A stretch of DNA of 64,000 nucleotides from Thermaerobacillus caldiproteolyticus (GTDB lineage: Bacteria; Bacillota; Bacilli; Bacillales; Anoxybacillaceae), in the NCBI RefSeq assembly GCF_013761245.1, contig NZ_JACDUT010000001.1, positions 496,001-560,000 of the forward strand. Direction: 5' to 3'. The translations under genes were made by a program, and so were the position numbers. This document shows, in pieces, positions 47,098 to 56,132 of the stretch. Every line of letters begins with the position of its first letter. Within the stretch, counting starts at the first letter, position 1. The notes below the pieces were generated by a model that was not told where the DNA came from, did not search any database, and worked only from the letters and a program-made list of their open reading frames with translations.

Positions 47098-47598
47098 TTA
47101 TTTTGCTGCTTTTGCCGCTTCAATTGCTGCTTCGTAGTTTGGATGGTTCGTTACTTCCGGCACATACTCAACATATGTTACTTTATCATTGCTGTCAACA
47201 ACAAAAATCGCACGCGCTAATAAGCGTAACTCTTTAATTAACACTCCATACGCTTGCCCAAACGACACGTCGCGATGATCGGAAAGCGTTTGGACATTCT
47301 CAATGCCGTTTGCTCCGCACCAACGTTTTTGAGCAAATGGCAAGTCGACGCTAATCGTTAACACTTTCACGTTGTCCAATTTCGCTGCTTCTTCGTTAAA
47401 ACGGCGCGTTTGCGCATCGCATACTCCTGTATCAAGTGATGGAACGACACTAATAAGGCGAACATGCCCTTTTGTATCCGCAAGCGTTACTTCTGATAAA
47501 TCGTTCGCTAACACTTTGAAGTCTGGCGCTTGATCGCCAACTTTGACTTCATTTCCAACTAATGTCACTGGATTACCTTTAAATGTTACATTAACCAT
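47098..47598 (-). CDS. tpx: Thiol peroxidase (atypical 2-Cys peroxiredoxin)
   Basis: Reduces lipid and hydrogen peroxides using thioredoxin. The 166-residue protein has the peroxidatic cysteine in [11 protein letters not shown] (about Cys60) and the resolving cysteine in [11 protein letters not shown] (about Cys94), the Tpx spacing. The ATG at 47598 has GGAGG 10 bases upstream; the in-frame extension is not needed. Neighbour of ytfJ as in B. subtilis. Confidence 0.97.
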   Translation of the reverse strand: MVNVTFKGNPVTLVGNEVKVGDQAPDFKVLANDLSEVTLADTKGHVRLISVVPSLDTGVCDAQTRRFNEEAAKLDNVKVLTISVDLPFAQKRWCGANGIENVQTLSDHRDVSFGQAYGVLIKELRLLARAIFVVDSNDKVTYVEYVPEVTNHPNYEAAIEAAKAAK

Positions 47599-47684
47599 TG
47601 AAAATTTTCCTCCCGAAAAGTTATGTACAAAGTCATCATAACGGGAATACAAAAAAATTTCAATGATTTTGACTTATAGGACAA

Positions 47685-48164
47685 TTAAATCCCTAAATCT
47701 CCCAAGTCCTGTTTCGGTATTGTTCCAGTCGTGGGATGTTGTGATTCATTTTTATTTTTCTTTAGCATAGTTTGAATTTTTTCGATTACTTGCGGAGCGA
47801 AATCAAGAAGTTTTTCATATAAATGCGTGCTTTCATCAAGATGAAGAAGCTTCACTCCTGAAGAGTTCACAACTAAAAACGCAATCGGCGTAATGGACAC
47901 ACCGCCACCGCTCCCACCACCAAATGGATGTTCTTCTTTTGTTGGTTGAGCGGTTCCGGGTTGCTTTTCCACCCCATTTGTTTTCTCATCAAGCATAAAT
48001 TCGCTTCCGCCTGCCGCGAACCCAAAGCCTACTTTGGAGACGGTTAAAATAACGCTACCGTCTGGTGTTTCGACAGGGTCACCGATAATCGTATTGACAT
48101 CAATCATTTGTTTCAAGTTTTCCATCGCCGTCGTCATAAGTCCTTGGATTGGATGATTGCTCAT
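47685..48164 (-). CDS. ytfJ: Sporulation protein YtfJ (GerW family)
   Basis: A 159-residue GerW-family protein; in B. subtilis YtfJ is a forespore protein linked to lysozyme-dependent spore germination. The family core is seen as HPIQGLMTTAMENLKQM, VILTVSKVGFGFAAGG, a glycine-rich GGGSGGGVSITPIAFLVV and VKLLHLD. The C-terminus is low-complexity and polar. The ATG at 48164 has AGGAGGAGTG. It is 12 bases from ytfI, so the two form an operon. Confidence 0.95.
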   Translation of the reverse strand: MSNHPIQGLMTTAMENLKQMIDVNTIIGDPVETPDGSVILTVSKVGFGFAAGGSEFMLDEKTNGVEKQPGTAQPTKEEHPFGGGSGGGVSITPIAFLVVNSSGVKLLHLDESTHLYEKLLDFAPQVIEKIQTMLKKNKNESQHPTTGTIPKQDLGDLGI

Positions 48165-48176
48165 AATACACTCCTC

Positions 48177-48872
48177 CTAGTAGCTTTCGTTTGCTTGTTG
48201 AGTGGCAAACGATTTGATCTCCGACAAATGGTTGCCACGCCAATACTTCACAATCCGTATTCCTGCTAATATAGCATGCCCGACTCGAAAATGAATCATA
48301 CATACAAATTTTGTTTCAGAAACAGTTTGTTGAAAACAAGGAGTGATCATAAGAACAGGCATCGTTTTTAATTTCATATATTTGCTGAAAAGAGCAACAA
48401 TACTGTATTTCAGCGACCATCCTAATCCAGCTGCCATTCCTGTATAAGCAGCATCCCCTGTTCCAATTTTACTTTGCCACTCAAACTTCGTGATTGAAAC
48501 ACGTGCAAAAAACTTTTTTACAATTTCATTCAAACGGACAACATGCCGCGCGAAGTTTTTTGTTTTTTCGAAAGTATCAATGATATCTTTCAGAGTATAT
48601 TTGCTTCGTTTCGATGGACTTTCGGAAAGATTTTTTACCGTTTCTTTATGAGTAATGATAATGCTAGGCGATTGCTTGTCTACCTTAATAACCGGAACGT
48701 GAATTGTATAGCGAATAAGACCAAATAATGTTTTTATCGTAATCCGACATTCATCATCGTCTTGCGCATGTTGAAAAAAAATCGTAACCGATAATTTCAT
48801 AATAGAAAGTAATAAAAATAATAAAAGCAATAAGAAAAGAACGACAATGATGATGCAAGCTATTTTCAACAT
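48177..48872 (-). CDS. ytfI: DUF2953 protein YtfI
   Basis: A 231-residue protein with one long N-terminal transmembrane helix (residues 3-25, ACIIIVVLFLLLLLFLLL) and a soluble domain, matching the DUF2953/YtfI family. No enzymatic motif. The ATG at 48872 has GGGAG 5 bases upstream; the preceding in-frame codons are rejected. It is paired with ytfJ, suggesting a shared sporulation role (inference). Confidence 0.88.
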   Translation of the reverse strand: MLKIACIIIVVLFLLLLLFLLLSIMKLSVTIFFQHAQDDDECRITIKTLFGLIRYTIHVPVIKVDKQSPSIIITHKETVKNLSESPSKRSKYTLKDIIDTFEKTKNFARHVVRLNEIVKKFFARVSITKFEWQSKIGTGDAAYTGMAAGLGWSLKYSIVALFSKYMKLKTMPVLMITPCFQQTVSETKFVCMIHFRVGHAILAGIRIVKYWRGNHLSEIKSFATQQANESY

Positions 48873-48939
48873 TAGCACTCCCTTCATCATACCATTGTCA
48901 CCACATGCACAAAAAAATAAACCTGTCATACAGACAGGT

Positions 48940-49413
48940 TTATTCGTGAACAACAATTGTATCGGCGATTTGGTCGTGAAGGCCTTTCTTTTTTTCGGAA
49001 AAGGCTACAAATAAAAAGCCAATAAATAAAATGGTTTTGGAAATAAACTTTCCGACTACCTCACGAAATAGCACCGTCGACCATGTTAAAGATTGGTGAT
49101 TGATGTCAATGACTTTTAAGCCAAATACCATTTTTCCTAATGTTTGTTGAAAGTATTTTGTCATTAACACAAAATATGCATAAAACACCACTGTTGTCGT
49201 AATCGTAATCGGAGCAAACATGCTTGTTTGATCAACGGACAGATCGAAAAAGCGAAAGAGCGGATACACAATTAAGCGATTGATACTCCCCACAACAAGC
49301 AAATCAAATAAATAGGCCCAAAATCGCATCCAAAATCCAGCATAACGATTGGTCACCGTCGTGGGAGGAAGGACCTCTTCTGTCGCAGCTGTATATACAT
49401 TTTCTCCCATCAC
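48940..49413 (-). CDS. yteJ: RDD family membrane protein YteJ (SppA partner)
   Basis: A 157-residue protein with an RDD domain: RYAGFWMRFWAYLFDLLVVG at the start and TLGKMVFGLKVID in the middle, three or four membrane helices. In B. subtilis YteJ (SppI) is reported to inhibit the neighbouring protease SppA and to influence antimicrobial-peptide resistance; the same pairing is seen here, 15 bases after sppA. Start at GTG 49413 or the adjacent ATG. Confidence 0.92.
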   Translation of the reverse strand: MMGENVYTAATEEVLPPTTVTNRYAGFWMRFWAYLFDLLVVGSINRLIVYPLFRFFDLSVDQTSMFAPITITTTVVFYAYFVLMTKYFQQTLGKMVFGLKVIDINHQSLTWSTVLFREVVGKFISKTILFIGFLFVAFSEKKKGLHDQIADTIVVHE

Positions 49414-49428
49414 ACATGTTCACTTCCT

Positions 49429-50439
49429 TTACTCTGCATATAAATACATTAAACGAGGCGAAGTTGGTTTGGAAAATACATTTTTTAATTGAGTAATTTC
49501 TTGACTCGCTGTCGATAACCGCTGCATGCTCATCTGGAATAAAGAACTAAACGGAAGCTCATTCGTGTACGTAACGACTTGAGCTCCTTCCAAATGATGA
49601 TCTTTTTTCATTGCAGCAATCGTGTCATCTAAATATCCAAACTCATCAATCAGTTTTAATTGTTTTGCTTGACGCCCGTCATAAATACGTCCATCAGCAA
49701 TTTTGCGAACTTCGCTTTCTGGAATATGTCTTCCTTCCGAAATTACTTTCACAAATCCATCATACGAATTGCGAATGAGTGATTGTAAAATGTTCCGTTC
49801 TTCTTCTGTCATTTTCCGGGAAGGACTCATGATGTCCTTATAAGGACCGCTTTTTACCGTTACAAACTCCACTCCGTACTTTTTAGCAAGCCCTTCATAA
49901 TTAATATTTTGCATAATAACTCCCAATGAGCCTGTAATGGTTTCGGGACTTGCAAAAATTTTATCGGCCATCGTTGATATATAATACCCTCCTGAGGCCG
50001 CCATCGCGCCCATGGATACGTAAATCGGTTTTTTTGTTTCTTTCTTTAATTTTACAAATTGGTCATGAATTTCAGCGCTTTCTACCACACCGCCACCCGG
50101 CGAGTTTACACGCAATACAATTGCTTTAACCGTATCATCATTTTTGGCTTGCTCGATCATTTTCAAAAATGCGCGATGGTCGTAGCTGGCAGCCGTGAAT
50201 AAAGATTCTGTATCTTCGCCTTCTTGAATGACACCGTTCACCTCAAGTACAACAATTTTTTTCAATTCATCCCCATCCTCAAGTACTTCCTCACTAAAAT
50301 CTTGATCGGCCAGGGAGAGCCACTCTTCTGACCACTTCCCTACATCTCCAGCAATCATTGATGTGACGACATGAACTAATGCTGAAATAATAAATAATGC
50401 CGCCGCAATGGCTAACGCAATCCAGCGTTTTCGATTCAT
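49429..50439 (-). CDS. sppA: Signal peptide peptidase SppA
   Basis: Membrane-bound S49 serine protease that degrades released signal peptides. The 336-residue protein has an N-terminal anchor (residues 5-28). The catalytic Ser is in SMGAMAASGGYY and the Lys in VKSGPYKDIMSP, the Ser/Lys dyad of the Bacillus enzyme. The ATG at 50439 has GGAGG 7 bases upstream. Cotranscribed with yteJ and divergent from nadK2. Confidence 0.96.
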   Translation of the reverse strand: MNRKRWIALAIAAALFIISALVHVVTSMIAGDVGKWSEEWLSLADQDFSEEVLEDGDELKKIVVLEVNGVIQEGEDTESLFTAASYDHRAFLKMIEQAKNDDTVKAIVLRVNSPGGGVVESAEIHDQFVKLKKETKKPIYVSMGAMAASGGYYISTMADKIFASPETITGSLGVIMQNINYEGLAKKYGVEFVTVKSGPYKDIMSPSRKMTEEERNILQSLIRNSYDGFVKVISEGRHIPESEVRKIADGRIYDGRQAKQLKLIDEFGYLDDTIAAMKKDHHLEGAQVVTYTNELPFSSLFQMSMQRLSTASQEITQLKNVFSKPTSPRLMYLYAE

Positions 50440-50567
50440 CATTCTTCCTCCTAAAACAACACGATTTATTTTAGATTTATTCCAATAATGGTACAATATA
50501 TGTATGATTCATTTATTTTACCATAATTATGAGTTCACTAAAACTATGATAAATGGAGGTTTCCAAC

Positions 50568-51377
50568 ATGCCAGAGCGCCGCAATCACCTTTATTTTTTT
50601 TATAAGCACGATGAACAACTCATAGAACAAGTCAAACCGCTTATGGAATTAGCCCAACAATCCGGGTTTGTCGTAGTTGGCGATTACCGCAATGCCAATA
50701 TCATTGTCAGCATTGGCGACGATGGTTCGTTTCTTCAAGCTGTAAGACAAACGGGATTTCGAAATGATTGCCTATACGCGGGCATTTCTACGCTTCCATC
50801 ACACGCACGCGGCTTTTATTGCGACTTTCATATTGACGATGTCAACCATATGGTTCAATCGATGAAAAACGAACAAATTGAAGTAAGAAGATATCCGATC
50901 ATTCAAGCGACCATCGATGATACGGCTTCGTTTTTTTGCTTAAATGAGTGCTCGATTCGCTCTGGAATTATTAAAACGTTTGTAATGGATGTATTTATTG
51001 ACGATCTTCATTTCGAAACATTTCGTGGGGACGGAATGATTGTAGCGACTCCAACAGGAAGCACAGCTTATAATAAATCCGTTAACGGGGCGGTAGTAGA
51101 TCCTCTTCTTCCTTGCATTCAAGTGAGTGAATTGGCTTCGTTGAATAACAATCGCTATCGGACATTAGGGTCTTCGTTCATTTTAAGCGGGGAACGAAAA
51201 TTGACCTTAAAAATCTCTCCGGAAGGAAATCATTATCCGATTATCGGAATGGACAACGAAGCCCTCAGTATTCAACATATCGAAAAAATTGATATTGTCT
51301 TAAGCGATCGCGTGATTAAGACGGTAAGATTAAAAGATAACTCGTTCTGGGAAAAAGTAAAGCGGACGTTTTTATAA
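50568..51377 (+). CDS. NAD kinase (NadK2 / YtdI type)
   Basis: Phosphorylates NAD to NADP. The 269-residue protein has the SIGDDGSFL motif where NAD kinases have GGDG, a known feature of the second Bacillus paralogue. It also has NECSIR and the TPTGSTAYNKSVNG segment that binds NAD. The ATG at 50568 follows GGAGG by 8 bases. B. subtilis has two NAD kinases; this is the second, shorter-motif type by sequence. Confidence 0.92.
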   Translation: MPERRNHLYFFYKHDEQLIEQVKPLMELAQQSGFVVVGDYRNANIIVSIGDDGSFLQAVRQTGFRNDCLYAGISTLPSHARGFYCDFHIDDVNHMVQSMKNEQIEVRRYPIIQATIDDTASFFCLNECSIRSGIIKTFVMDVFIDDLHFETFRGDGMIVATPTGSTAYNKSVNGAVVDPLLPCIQVSELASLNNNRYRTLGSSFILSGERKLTLKISPEGNHYPIIGMDNEALSIQHIEKIDIVLSDRVIKTVRLKDNSFWEKVKRTFL

Positions 51378-51529
51378 GAAAGAGGAAGCCGCACTATTTC
51401 ACCATACTATCTCCCTGAAACCGACTCTAGATGCTTCCTGCTTCGAGGGAGAAGGGGATTGAGGACAAGAAACAAAACGACAGAGGAAGGCTATTTTCCA
51501 GACGGCGTTGCCAGCCGGACAAGACCACG
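51378..51529. other. Non-coding stretch after nadK2
   Basis: About 150 bases, somewhat richer in G and C than its surroundings, without an SD-supported frame. I see no clear structured RNA; it ends in the shared terminator at 51530-51573. Confidence 0.4.
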
Positions 51530-51573
51530 AAAAAGGGCTGTCCCTCCAAAACAAAGGGAAAGCCCTTTTTAAA
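51530..51573. terminator. Bidirectional terminator nadK2 / acyl-CoA ligase
   Basis: AAAAAGGGCT and AGCCCTTTTT arms (51530-51539, 51561-51570) with inner CCCT/AGGG pairing and T-tracts on both strands. Confidence 0.92.
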
Positions 51574-51627
51574 TACTATACGACTGCATATGATAAAACG
51601 TTTATAGGACAGCTCTCTTTTATATGC

Positions 51628-53220
51628 TTATTTCTGTTGGGCAAGACGCATTTCTCGTTCGCGCAATTCGACGCGTCGAATTTTTCCAGATGTCGTTTTT
51701 GGTAATTCATCAACAAATTCGATTTTGCGTGGATATTTATACGGAGCAGTGAGTTGTTTGACATGCTCTTGTAACGCTGGGATGAGCGCTGGATCATTCG
51801 TGTCAACCCCTTCGCGAAGCACGATGAACGCTTTTACGACATGACCGCGCACTTCATCCGGGCTTGCCACAACAGCACATTCTTTGACGGCCGGATGTTT
51901 GACGAGCGCATCTTCGACCTCAAACGGTCCAATCGTATAGCCAGAACTGATGATGATATCATCACCACGCCCTTCAAACCAAAAATATCCATCTTCATCT
52001 TTTTTCGCTTTATCTCCTGTAATGTAGTAGTTCCCACGAAATTGCATCGCTGTCCGTTCAGGGTCTTTATAGTAATATTTAAACAAGGACGGTGTTTCGA
52101 TATGGACGGCAATATCTCCTACTTCTCCCTCCTTGCAAGGTTCACCGTTTTCGTTGATGATTTCAACATGATTGCCAGGAGTCGGTTTCCCCATCGAACC
52201 CGGTTTGATTTTCATCCCTTTCATAACGCCAACAAGCAAGGTATTTTCTGTTTGCCCATATCCGTCTCGCACTTGAATATTGAAATATTTTTCAAATGTA
52301 TCAATGACTTCTCGGTTCAATGGTTCCCCCGCAGATACGGCACTATGTAAATGCGGCAATTGATAGTTTCTGAGCGTTGTCACTTTAGCCATTAAGCGGT
52401 ATTCCGTCGGCGTACAACAAAGAACATTCACTTCATATTTACTTAAAAGCTGAAAATATTTTTCCGGATCAAAACGGCCATGGTAGACCAATCCTGTTGC
52501 TCCTGAACCGAGCGTTGATAAAAATGGACTCCAAATCCATTTTTGCCATCCCGGACCCGCAGTTGCCCATACAAGGTTATTTTCTTCAATGCAAAGCCAA
52601 TTTTTTGCTGCTGTACGTAAATGAGCATACGCCCATCCATGCGTATGAACGACTCCTTTTGGATTTCCCGTCGTTCCTGATGTGTACGATAAAAATGCCA
52701 TATCGTCGCGAGAAGTATCAGCAGCAACGAGTTCGGCGCTTTCACGTTCAATTGCTTTTGTTAAGTTAAGCCATCCATCTACCTCTCGCTGTCCAATAAG
52801 CCATTTGACGATGTGATGAATATTTTCAATCGGGTTAAACTGCTCAATATATTGCTCATACGCAATGATCGCTTTTACTTCTCCATGCGAAATACGATAC
52901 TGTAAATCTTTTGTTCTTAACATCTCCGAGCTTGGAATGACGACGAGGCCCGCTTTTAAAGCGGCTAAATATACTTCATACGCTTCAATTAAGCGCGGCA
53001 CCATAATGAGTACCTTATCCCCTTTTTGCAAACCACAGGAAAGTAAAGCGTTTCCAATTTTATTCGCATTTCTCATAAGCTCGGCATATGTAATTTCCCT
53101 CGTTTCCCCCTGTTCGTTCTCCCACTTTAGCGCAATTTTGTTTGGAGTACCTTGTGCGTATTTTTCAATTTCAGAAGTTAAATTATAGCGTTCAGGAGCG
53201 ATTAAATCTTCCCGTTTCAT
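51628..53220 (-). CDS. Acyl-CoA synthetase (AMP-forming), YtcI/MbcS type
   Basis: A 530-residue adenylate-forming ligase that activates a short or branched-chain carboxylate to acyl-CoA. Motifs: LSYTSGTTGNPKGVVHTHG, GQTE after RDGYGQTEN, GDKAKKDEDGYFWFEGRGDD, and the catalytic Lys in PKTTSGKIRR. B. subtilis YtcI is at this position; related methylbutyryl-CoA ligases feed branched fatty acid synthesis, but the substrate is not readable from sequence. ATG at 53220. Confidence 0.92.
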   Translation of the reverse strand: MKREDLIAPERYNLTSEIEKYAQGTPNKIALKWENEQGETREITYAELMRNANKIGNALLSCGLQKGDKVLIMVPRLIEAYEVYLAALKAGLVVIPSSEMLRTKDLQYRISHGEVKAIIAYEQYIEQFNPIENIHHIVKWLIGQREVDGWLNLTKAIERESAELVAADTSRDDMAFLSYTSGTTGNPKGVVHTHGWAYAHLRTAAKNWLCIEENNLVWATAGPGWQKWIWSPFLSTLGSGATGLVYHGRFDPEKYFQLLSKYEVNVLCCTPTEYRLMAKVTTLRNYQLPHLHSAVSAGEPLNREVIDTFEKYFNIQVRDGYGQTENTLLVGVMKGMKIKPGSMGKPTPGNHVEIINENGEPCKEGEVGDIAVHIETPSLFKYYYKDPERTAMQFRGNYYITGDKAKKDEDGYFWFEGRGDDIIISSGYTIGPFEVEDALVKHPAVKECAVVASPDEVRGHVVKAFIVLREGVDTNDPALIPALQEHVKQLTAPYKYPRKIEFVDELPKTTSGKIRRVELREREMRLAQQK

Positions 53221-53298
53221 ATTTCCCCATCCCCTTGCATCAAGTTTTCTTTAATCAATTATACGAAATTATCTTAATATTTTGTATATTTTTTTAAA

Positions 53299-53323
53299 AT
53301 AATAAAGGCGGGATTACCCCGCC
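53299..53323 (-). terminator. Terminator after SASP gene
   Basis: GGCGGG/CCCGCC arms (53307-53312, 53318-53323) and TTTATTATTTT on the minus strand. Confidence 0.85.
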
Positions 53324-53342
53324 CTGTAGCCATAATATTCAA

Positions 53343-53546
53343 TTAAAATTGAGAACCGCCTAATTGTTGTTGCGCGATAGCAACAAGACGTTTTGTGATT
53401 TCTCCACCAACAGAACCGTTTGCGCGTGAAGTAGTTTCAGCACCTAATTTTACGCCGAATTCTTGGGCGATTTCGTATTTCAATTGCTCAAGAGCTTGTT
53501 GTGCTCCAGGAACTAGCAATTGATTAGAGTTGTTATTGCGTGCCAT
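53343..53546 (-). CDS. sspA: Alpha/beta-type small acid-soluble spore protein
   Basis: A 67-residue DNA-binding spore protein that protects forespore DNA and is digested at germination by the GPR protease. Conserved segments: [20 protein letters not shown], the GPR cleavage-type EFGVKLG, and [21 protein letters not shown] at 53546 behind AAGGAGGTG. A sigma-G promoter-like pair lies upstream. Symbol follows the B. subtilis gene next to thiI; other paralogues exist in such genomes. Confidence 0.97.
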   Translation of the reverse strand: MARNNNSNQLLVPGAQQALEQLKYEIAQEFGVKLGAETTSRANGSVGGEITKRLVAIAQQQLGGSQF

Positions 53547-53569
53547 GTGTCTTCACCTCCTTGTACCTA

Positions 53570-53599
53570 TAGAGTGTGTGAAAACACATGGAATCATGC
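53570..53599 (-). promoter_or_regulatory. Sigma-G-type promoter for the SASP gene
   Basis: Minus strand GCATG (53599-53595) and CACTCTA (53576-53570) with 18-base spacing, close to the sigma-G consensus GHATR-18-CATnnTA, one position off in the -10. Confidence 0.65.
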
Positions 53600-53626
53600 A
53601 TTGATCATTTTGGTAAATTTTGAGAT

Positions 53627-54832
53627 TTAGAATAGTTGCTCGAATTCATCCACCGTGGCAAATTGTTCATCAATCACTAATGTTTCCGTATTAGCAATCG
53701 CTTCCTCTACTAATGGAGTTAAATCGATAAAACTTTCATAATGAATCACTTTTTCTTTCTTCGGCTTCGTTTTTGGAGCACTCGGTGTAAAAATGGTACA
53801 GCAATCTTCGTATGGAAGAATCGAAATATCATGAGTGTCAATATCTTTCGCGATTTTAATAATTTCTGTTTTGTCCATCGAAACAAGCGGGCGAAGAATC
53901 GGTGTTGTTGTTACATCGTTAATGACCGTCATGCTTTCCAGCGTTTGACTGGCAACTTGTCCAAGGCTTTCTCCTGTCACAATGGCAAGTCCATTATATT
54001 TTTGACGCAATGCATCCGTAATTTTTAACATCATTCTTCGAGATGAGATTAACGAGTACCCATCCGGCACTTGCTTATGAATCTCTTGCTGGATGTCTGT
54101 AAACGGAACAATATGGAGTTTGATTTTTCCACCGAACTTCGTTAGTTTTTTCACTAAATCAATCACCTTTTGTTTAGCGCGTTCGCTCGTAAACGGTGGA
54201 CTGAAAAAGTGCACTGCTTCAATTTTCAAGCCGCGTTTCATCGCTAAATATCCCGCTACAGGGCTGTCGATTCCTCCGGACAGCATGAGCATTGCCTTTC
54301 CGCTCGTTCCAACCGGAAGCCCGCCCGCTCCTGGAATATCGCGGCACGTTACGTATGTTCCATCTTTTCGCACTTCGACCCGAACATTAATATCTGGCTC
54401 ATGCACATTTACCGTTAAACTGTCTGTATTTCGTAAAATGTAACTGCCAATTTCATAATTGAGTTCATTGCTGCTAAACGGAAATTGCTTATCTGCCCGC
54501 TTGGCACTCACTTTAAACGTTTTTCCTTTATGCGGCAATTGCTCTACAGCCGCCAATGCCGTTGCCTTGATTTGTTCAAGGTCATTTTCGCATTTCATCG
54601 CCAAGCTAAACGAATGAATTCCAAATACCGTTTTTAACTGTTCAATAATATCTTCATGCGGTTCCCCATTCAGTAAAATATACATCCGGTCACGCATCGA
54701 CTCAATCTTTATATTGGGGAATCGCTTTAATTTTCTTTTAATATTTCGTTTTAGATGAACAACGAAATGATTACGGTTTCGTCCTTTTGTGGTCATTTCT
54801 CCATAACGAATTAAAATGCGATCATACTTCAT
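53627..54832 (-). CDS. thiI: tRNA 4-thiouridine synthetase ThiI
   Basis: Sulfurates U8 of tRNA and can supply sulfur for thiazole. The 401-residue protein has the N-terminal ferredoxin-like and THUMP domains (1-165) and the PP-loop MLSGGIDSPVAGYL. It lacks a C-terminal rhodanese domain, the normal form in Bacillus, where a cysteine desulfurase partner provides the sulfur. ATG at 54832 with GAGG close by. Five bases after the desulfurase gene. Confidence 0.97.
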   Translation of the reverse strand: MKYDRILIRYGEMTTKGRNRNHFVVHLKRNIKRKLKRFPNIKIESMRDRMYILLNGEPHEDIIEQLKTVFGIHSFSLAMKCENDLEQIKATALAAVEQLPHKGKTFKVSAKRADKQFPFSSNELNYEIGSYILRNTDSLTVNVHEPDINVRVEVRKDGTYVTCRDIPGAGGLPVGTSGKAMLMLSGGIDSPVAGYLAMKRGLKIEAVHFFSPPFTSERAKQKVIDLVKKLTKFGGKIKLHIVPFTDIQQEIHKQVPDGYSLISSRRMMLKITDALRQKYNGLAIVTGESLGQVASQTLESMTVINDVTTTPILRPLVSMDKTEIIKIAKDIDTHDISILPYEDCCTIFTPSAPKTKPKKEKVIHYESFIDLTPLVEEAIANTETLVIDEQFATVDEFEQLF

Positions 54833-54837
54833 CTCTC

Positions 54838-55980
54838 TTACCTCGTTACCTCTTGTAATTTTTGAATGGCCTCTTTCATAGCCCGAATGGCAATTGGAAT
54901 TTCTTCCAATGTATTTTCAAATGATAAACTAACGCGGACGGCGCTTTCGGCTCGTTTTTGGTCCGCCCCCATCGCCAATAGCGTTTTGCTTGGTGCTTTC
55001 TTTTTCGACGAACAAGCAGAAGTTGTCGAAACAAAAATGTCTTGTTTAGCCAGTTCATGAACAAACACTTCAGATTTTAAACCATTTAATGAAAAATTAA
55101 TAATATGCGGTGCAGAGTGCTCGAGGGGCGTATTTACCTGAATATCTGGGATTGCTTGCAGCTCCCGAATCCATGTTTTCTTGACATCCCATAAATAAGC
55201 AATACGCTCCCTATATTTTTCTAAAGACATCCGTAACGCTTTTGCCATTGCCACAATCGCCGCTACGTTTTCTGTGCCGGAACGTCGTTGCATTTCTTGA
55301 CCTCCTCCTGCTAAAAGCGGAGAAAGCCGAACACCGTCACGAACATATAAAATGCCTGCTCCACGCAAACCATGAAACTTATGAGCGGACATCGTACATA
55401 AGTCAATATGCGCTTTATGAAACTGGAGCGGAACTTTCCCTATACCTTGGACATGATCGACGTGAAAAAGGATTTTCGGATATTGTGTTAACAATTGACC
55501 AATTTCCTCAATCGGTTGAATCGAGCCAATTTCGTTATTTACATGCATAATCGAAACGAGAATCGTATCATCACGAATTGTTTTCACTAATTCATCGATG
55601 TTCACCCGTCCTGTCTTATCGACGGACAAGTAGCTTACATCAAACCCTAGCTCTTCTAATTGGCGACACGGTTCCGTTATCGATGGATGCTCAATCGCCG
55701 TTGTAATAATATGATTACCGCGATGGCGATACGTAAGTGCAACCCCTTTAATCGCAAAATTGTTCGCTTCCGTTCCCCCGGAAGTAAAAATGATTTCACT
55801 CGGTTTTACTCCTAACGATTTCGCTATTTGTTCCCTTGATTGCGTCAACAACTGTTCCGCTTTCATTCCTAGTTCATGGAGAGAAGACGGATTGCCAAAG
55901 TATTTCGTTGCAACCGTCACAAACGAGTCAACTACTTCCGGAAACGGTTTTGTCGTTGCGCTATTATCTAAATAAATCAT
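54838..55980 (-). CDS. Cysteine desulfurase (NifZ-type partner of ThiI)
   Basis: PLP enzyme that takes sulfur from cysteine. The 380-residue NifS/IscS-like protein has the PLP lysine in MSAHKFHGLRGAG, HVDHVQGIG upstream, and the catalytic cysteine in TTSACSSKKKAPSK. The tight pairing with thiI is the B. subtilis nifZ-thiI arrangement, dedicated to tRNA thiolation. ATG at 55980. Confidence 0.95.
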   Translation of the reverse strand: MIYLDNSATTKPFPEVVDSFVTVATKYFGNPSSLHELGMKAEQLLTQSREQIAKSLGVKPSEIIFTSGGTEANNFAIKGVALTYRHRGNHIITTAIEHPSITEPCRQLEELGFDVSYLSVDKTGRVNIDELVKTIRDDTILVSIMHVNNEIGSIQPIEEIGQLLTQYPKILFHVDHVQGIGKVPLQFHKAHIDLCTMSAHKFHGLRGAGILYVRDGVRLSPLLAGGGQEMQRRSGTENVAAIVAMAKALRMSLEKYRERIAYLWDVKKTWIRELQAIPDIQVNTPLEHSAPHIINFSLNGLKSEVFVHELAKQDIFVSTTSACSSKKKAPSKTLLAMGADQKRAESAVRVSLSFENTLEEIPIAIRAMKEAIQKLQEVTR

Positions 55981-56090
55981 GACCTACAGCCTCCGATTGT
56001 CCATGCTCACATAAACAGGTAGTCCGTTTTTTATAATATAAAATAAAATCGCTTTATCGCAACAAAAACATACCATTTACATTATTCACG

Positions 56091-56132
56091 AAAAAACCGA
56101 TAAATATCTATCTGGATAGATATTTATCGGTT
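56091..56132 (-). terminator. Terminator after ezrA
   Basis: Perfect 18-bp arms (56095-56112 and 56115-56132) overlapping the ezrA stop, followed by TTTTTTCG on the minus strand. Confidence 0.9.

Noticed and set aside
51424-51603. Arginine- and lysine-rich frame of about 59 codons after nadK2
   Set aside because: It runs through the shared terminator hairpin and lacks an SD; likely chance.
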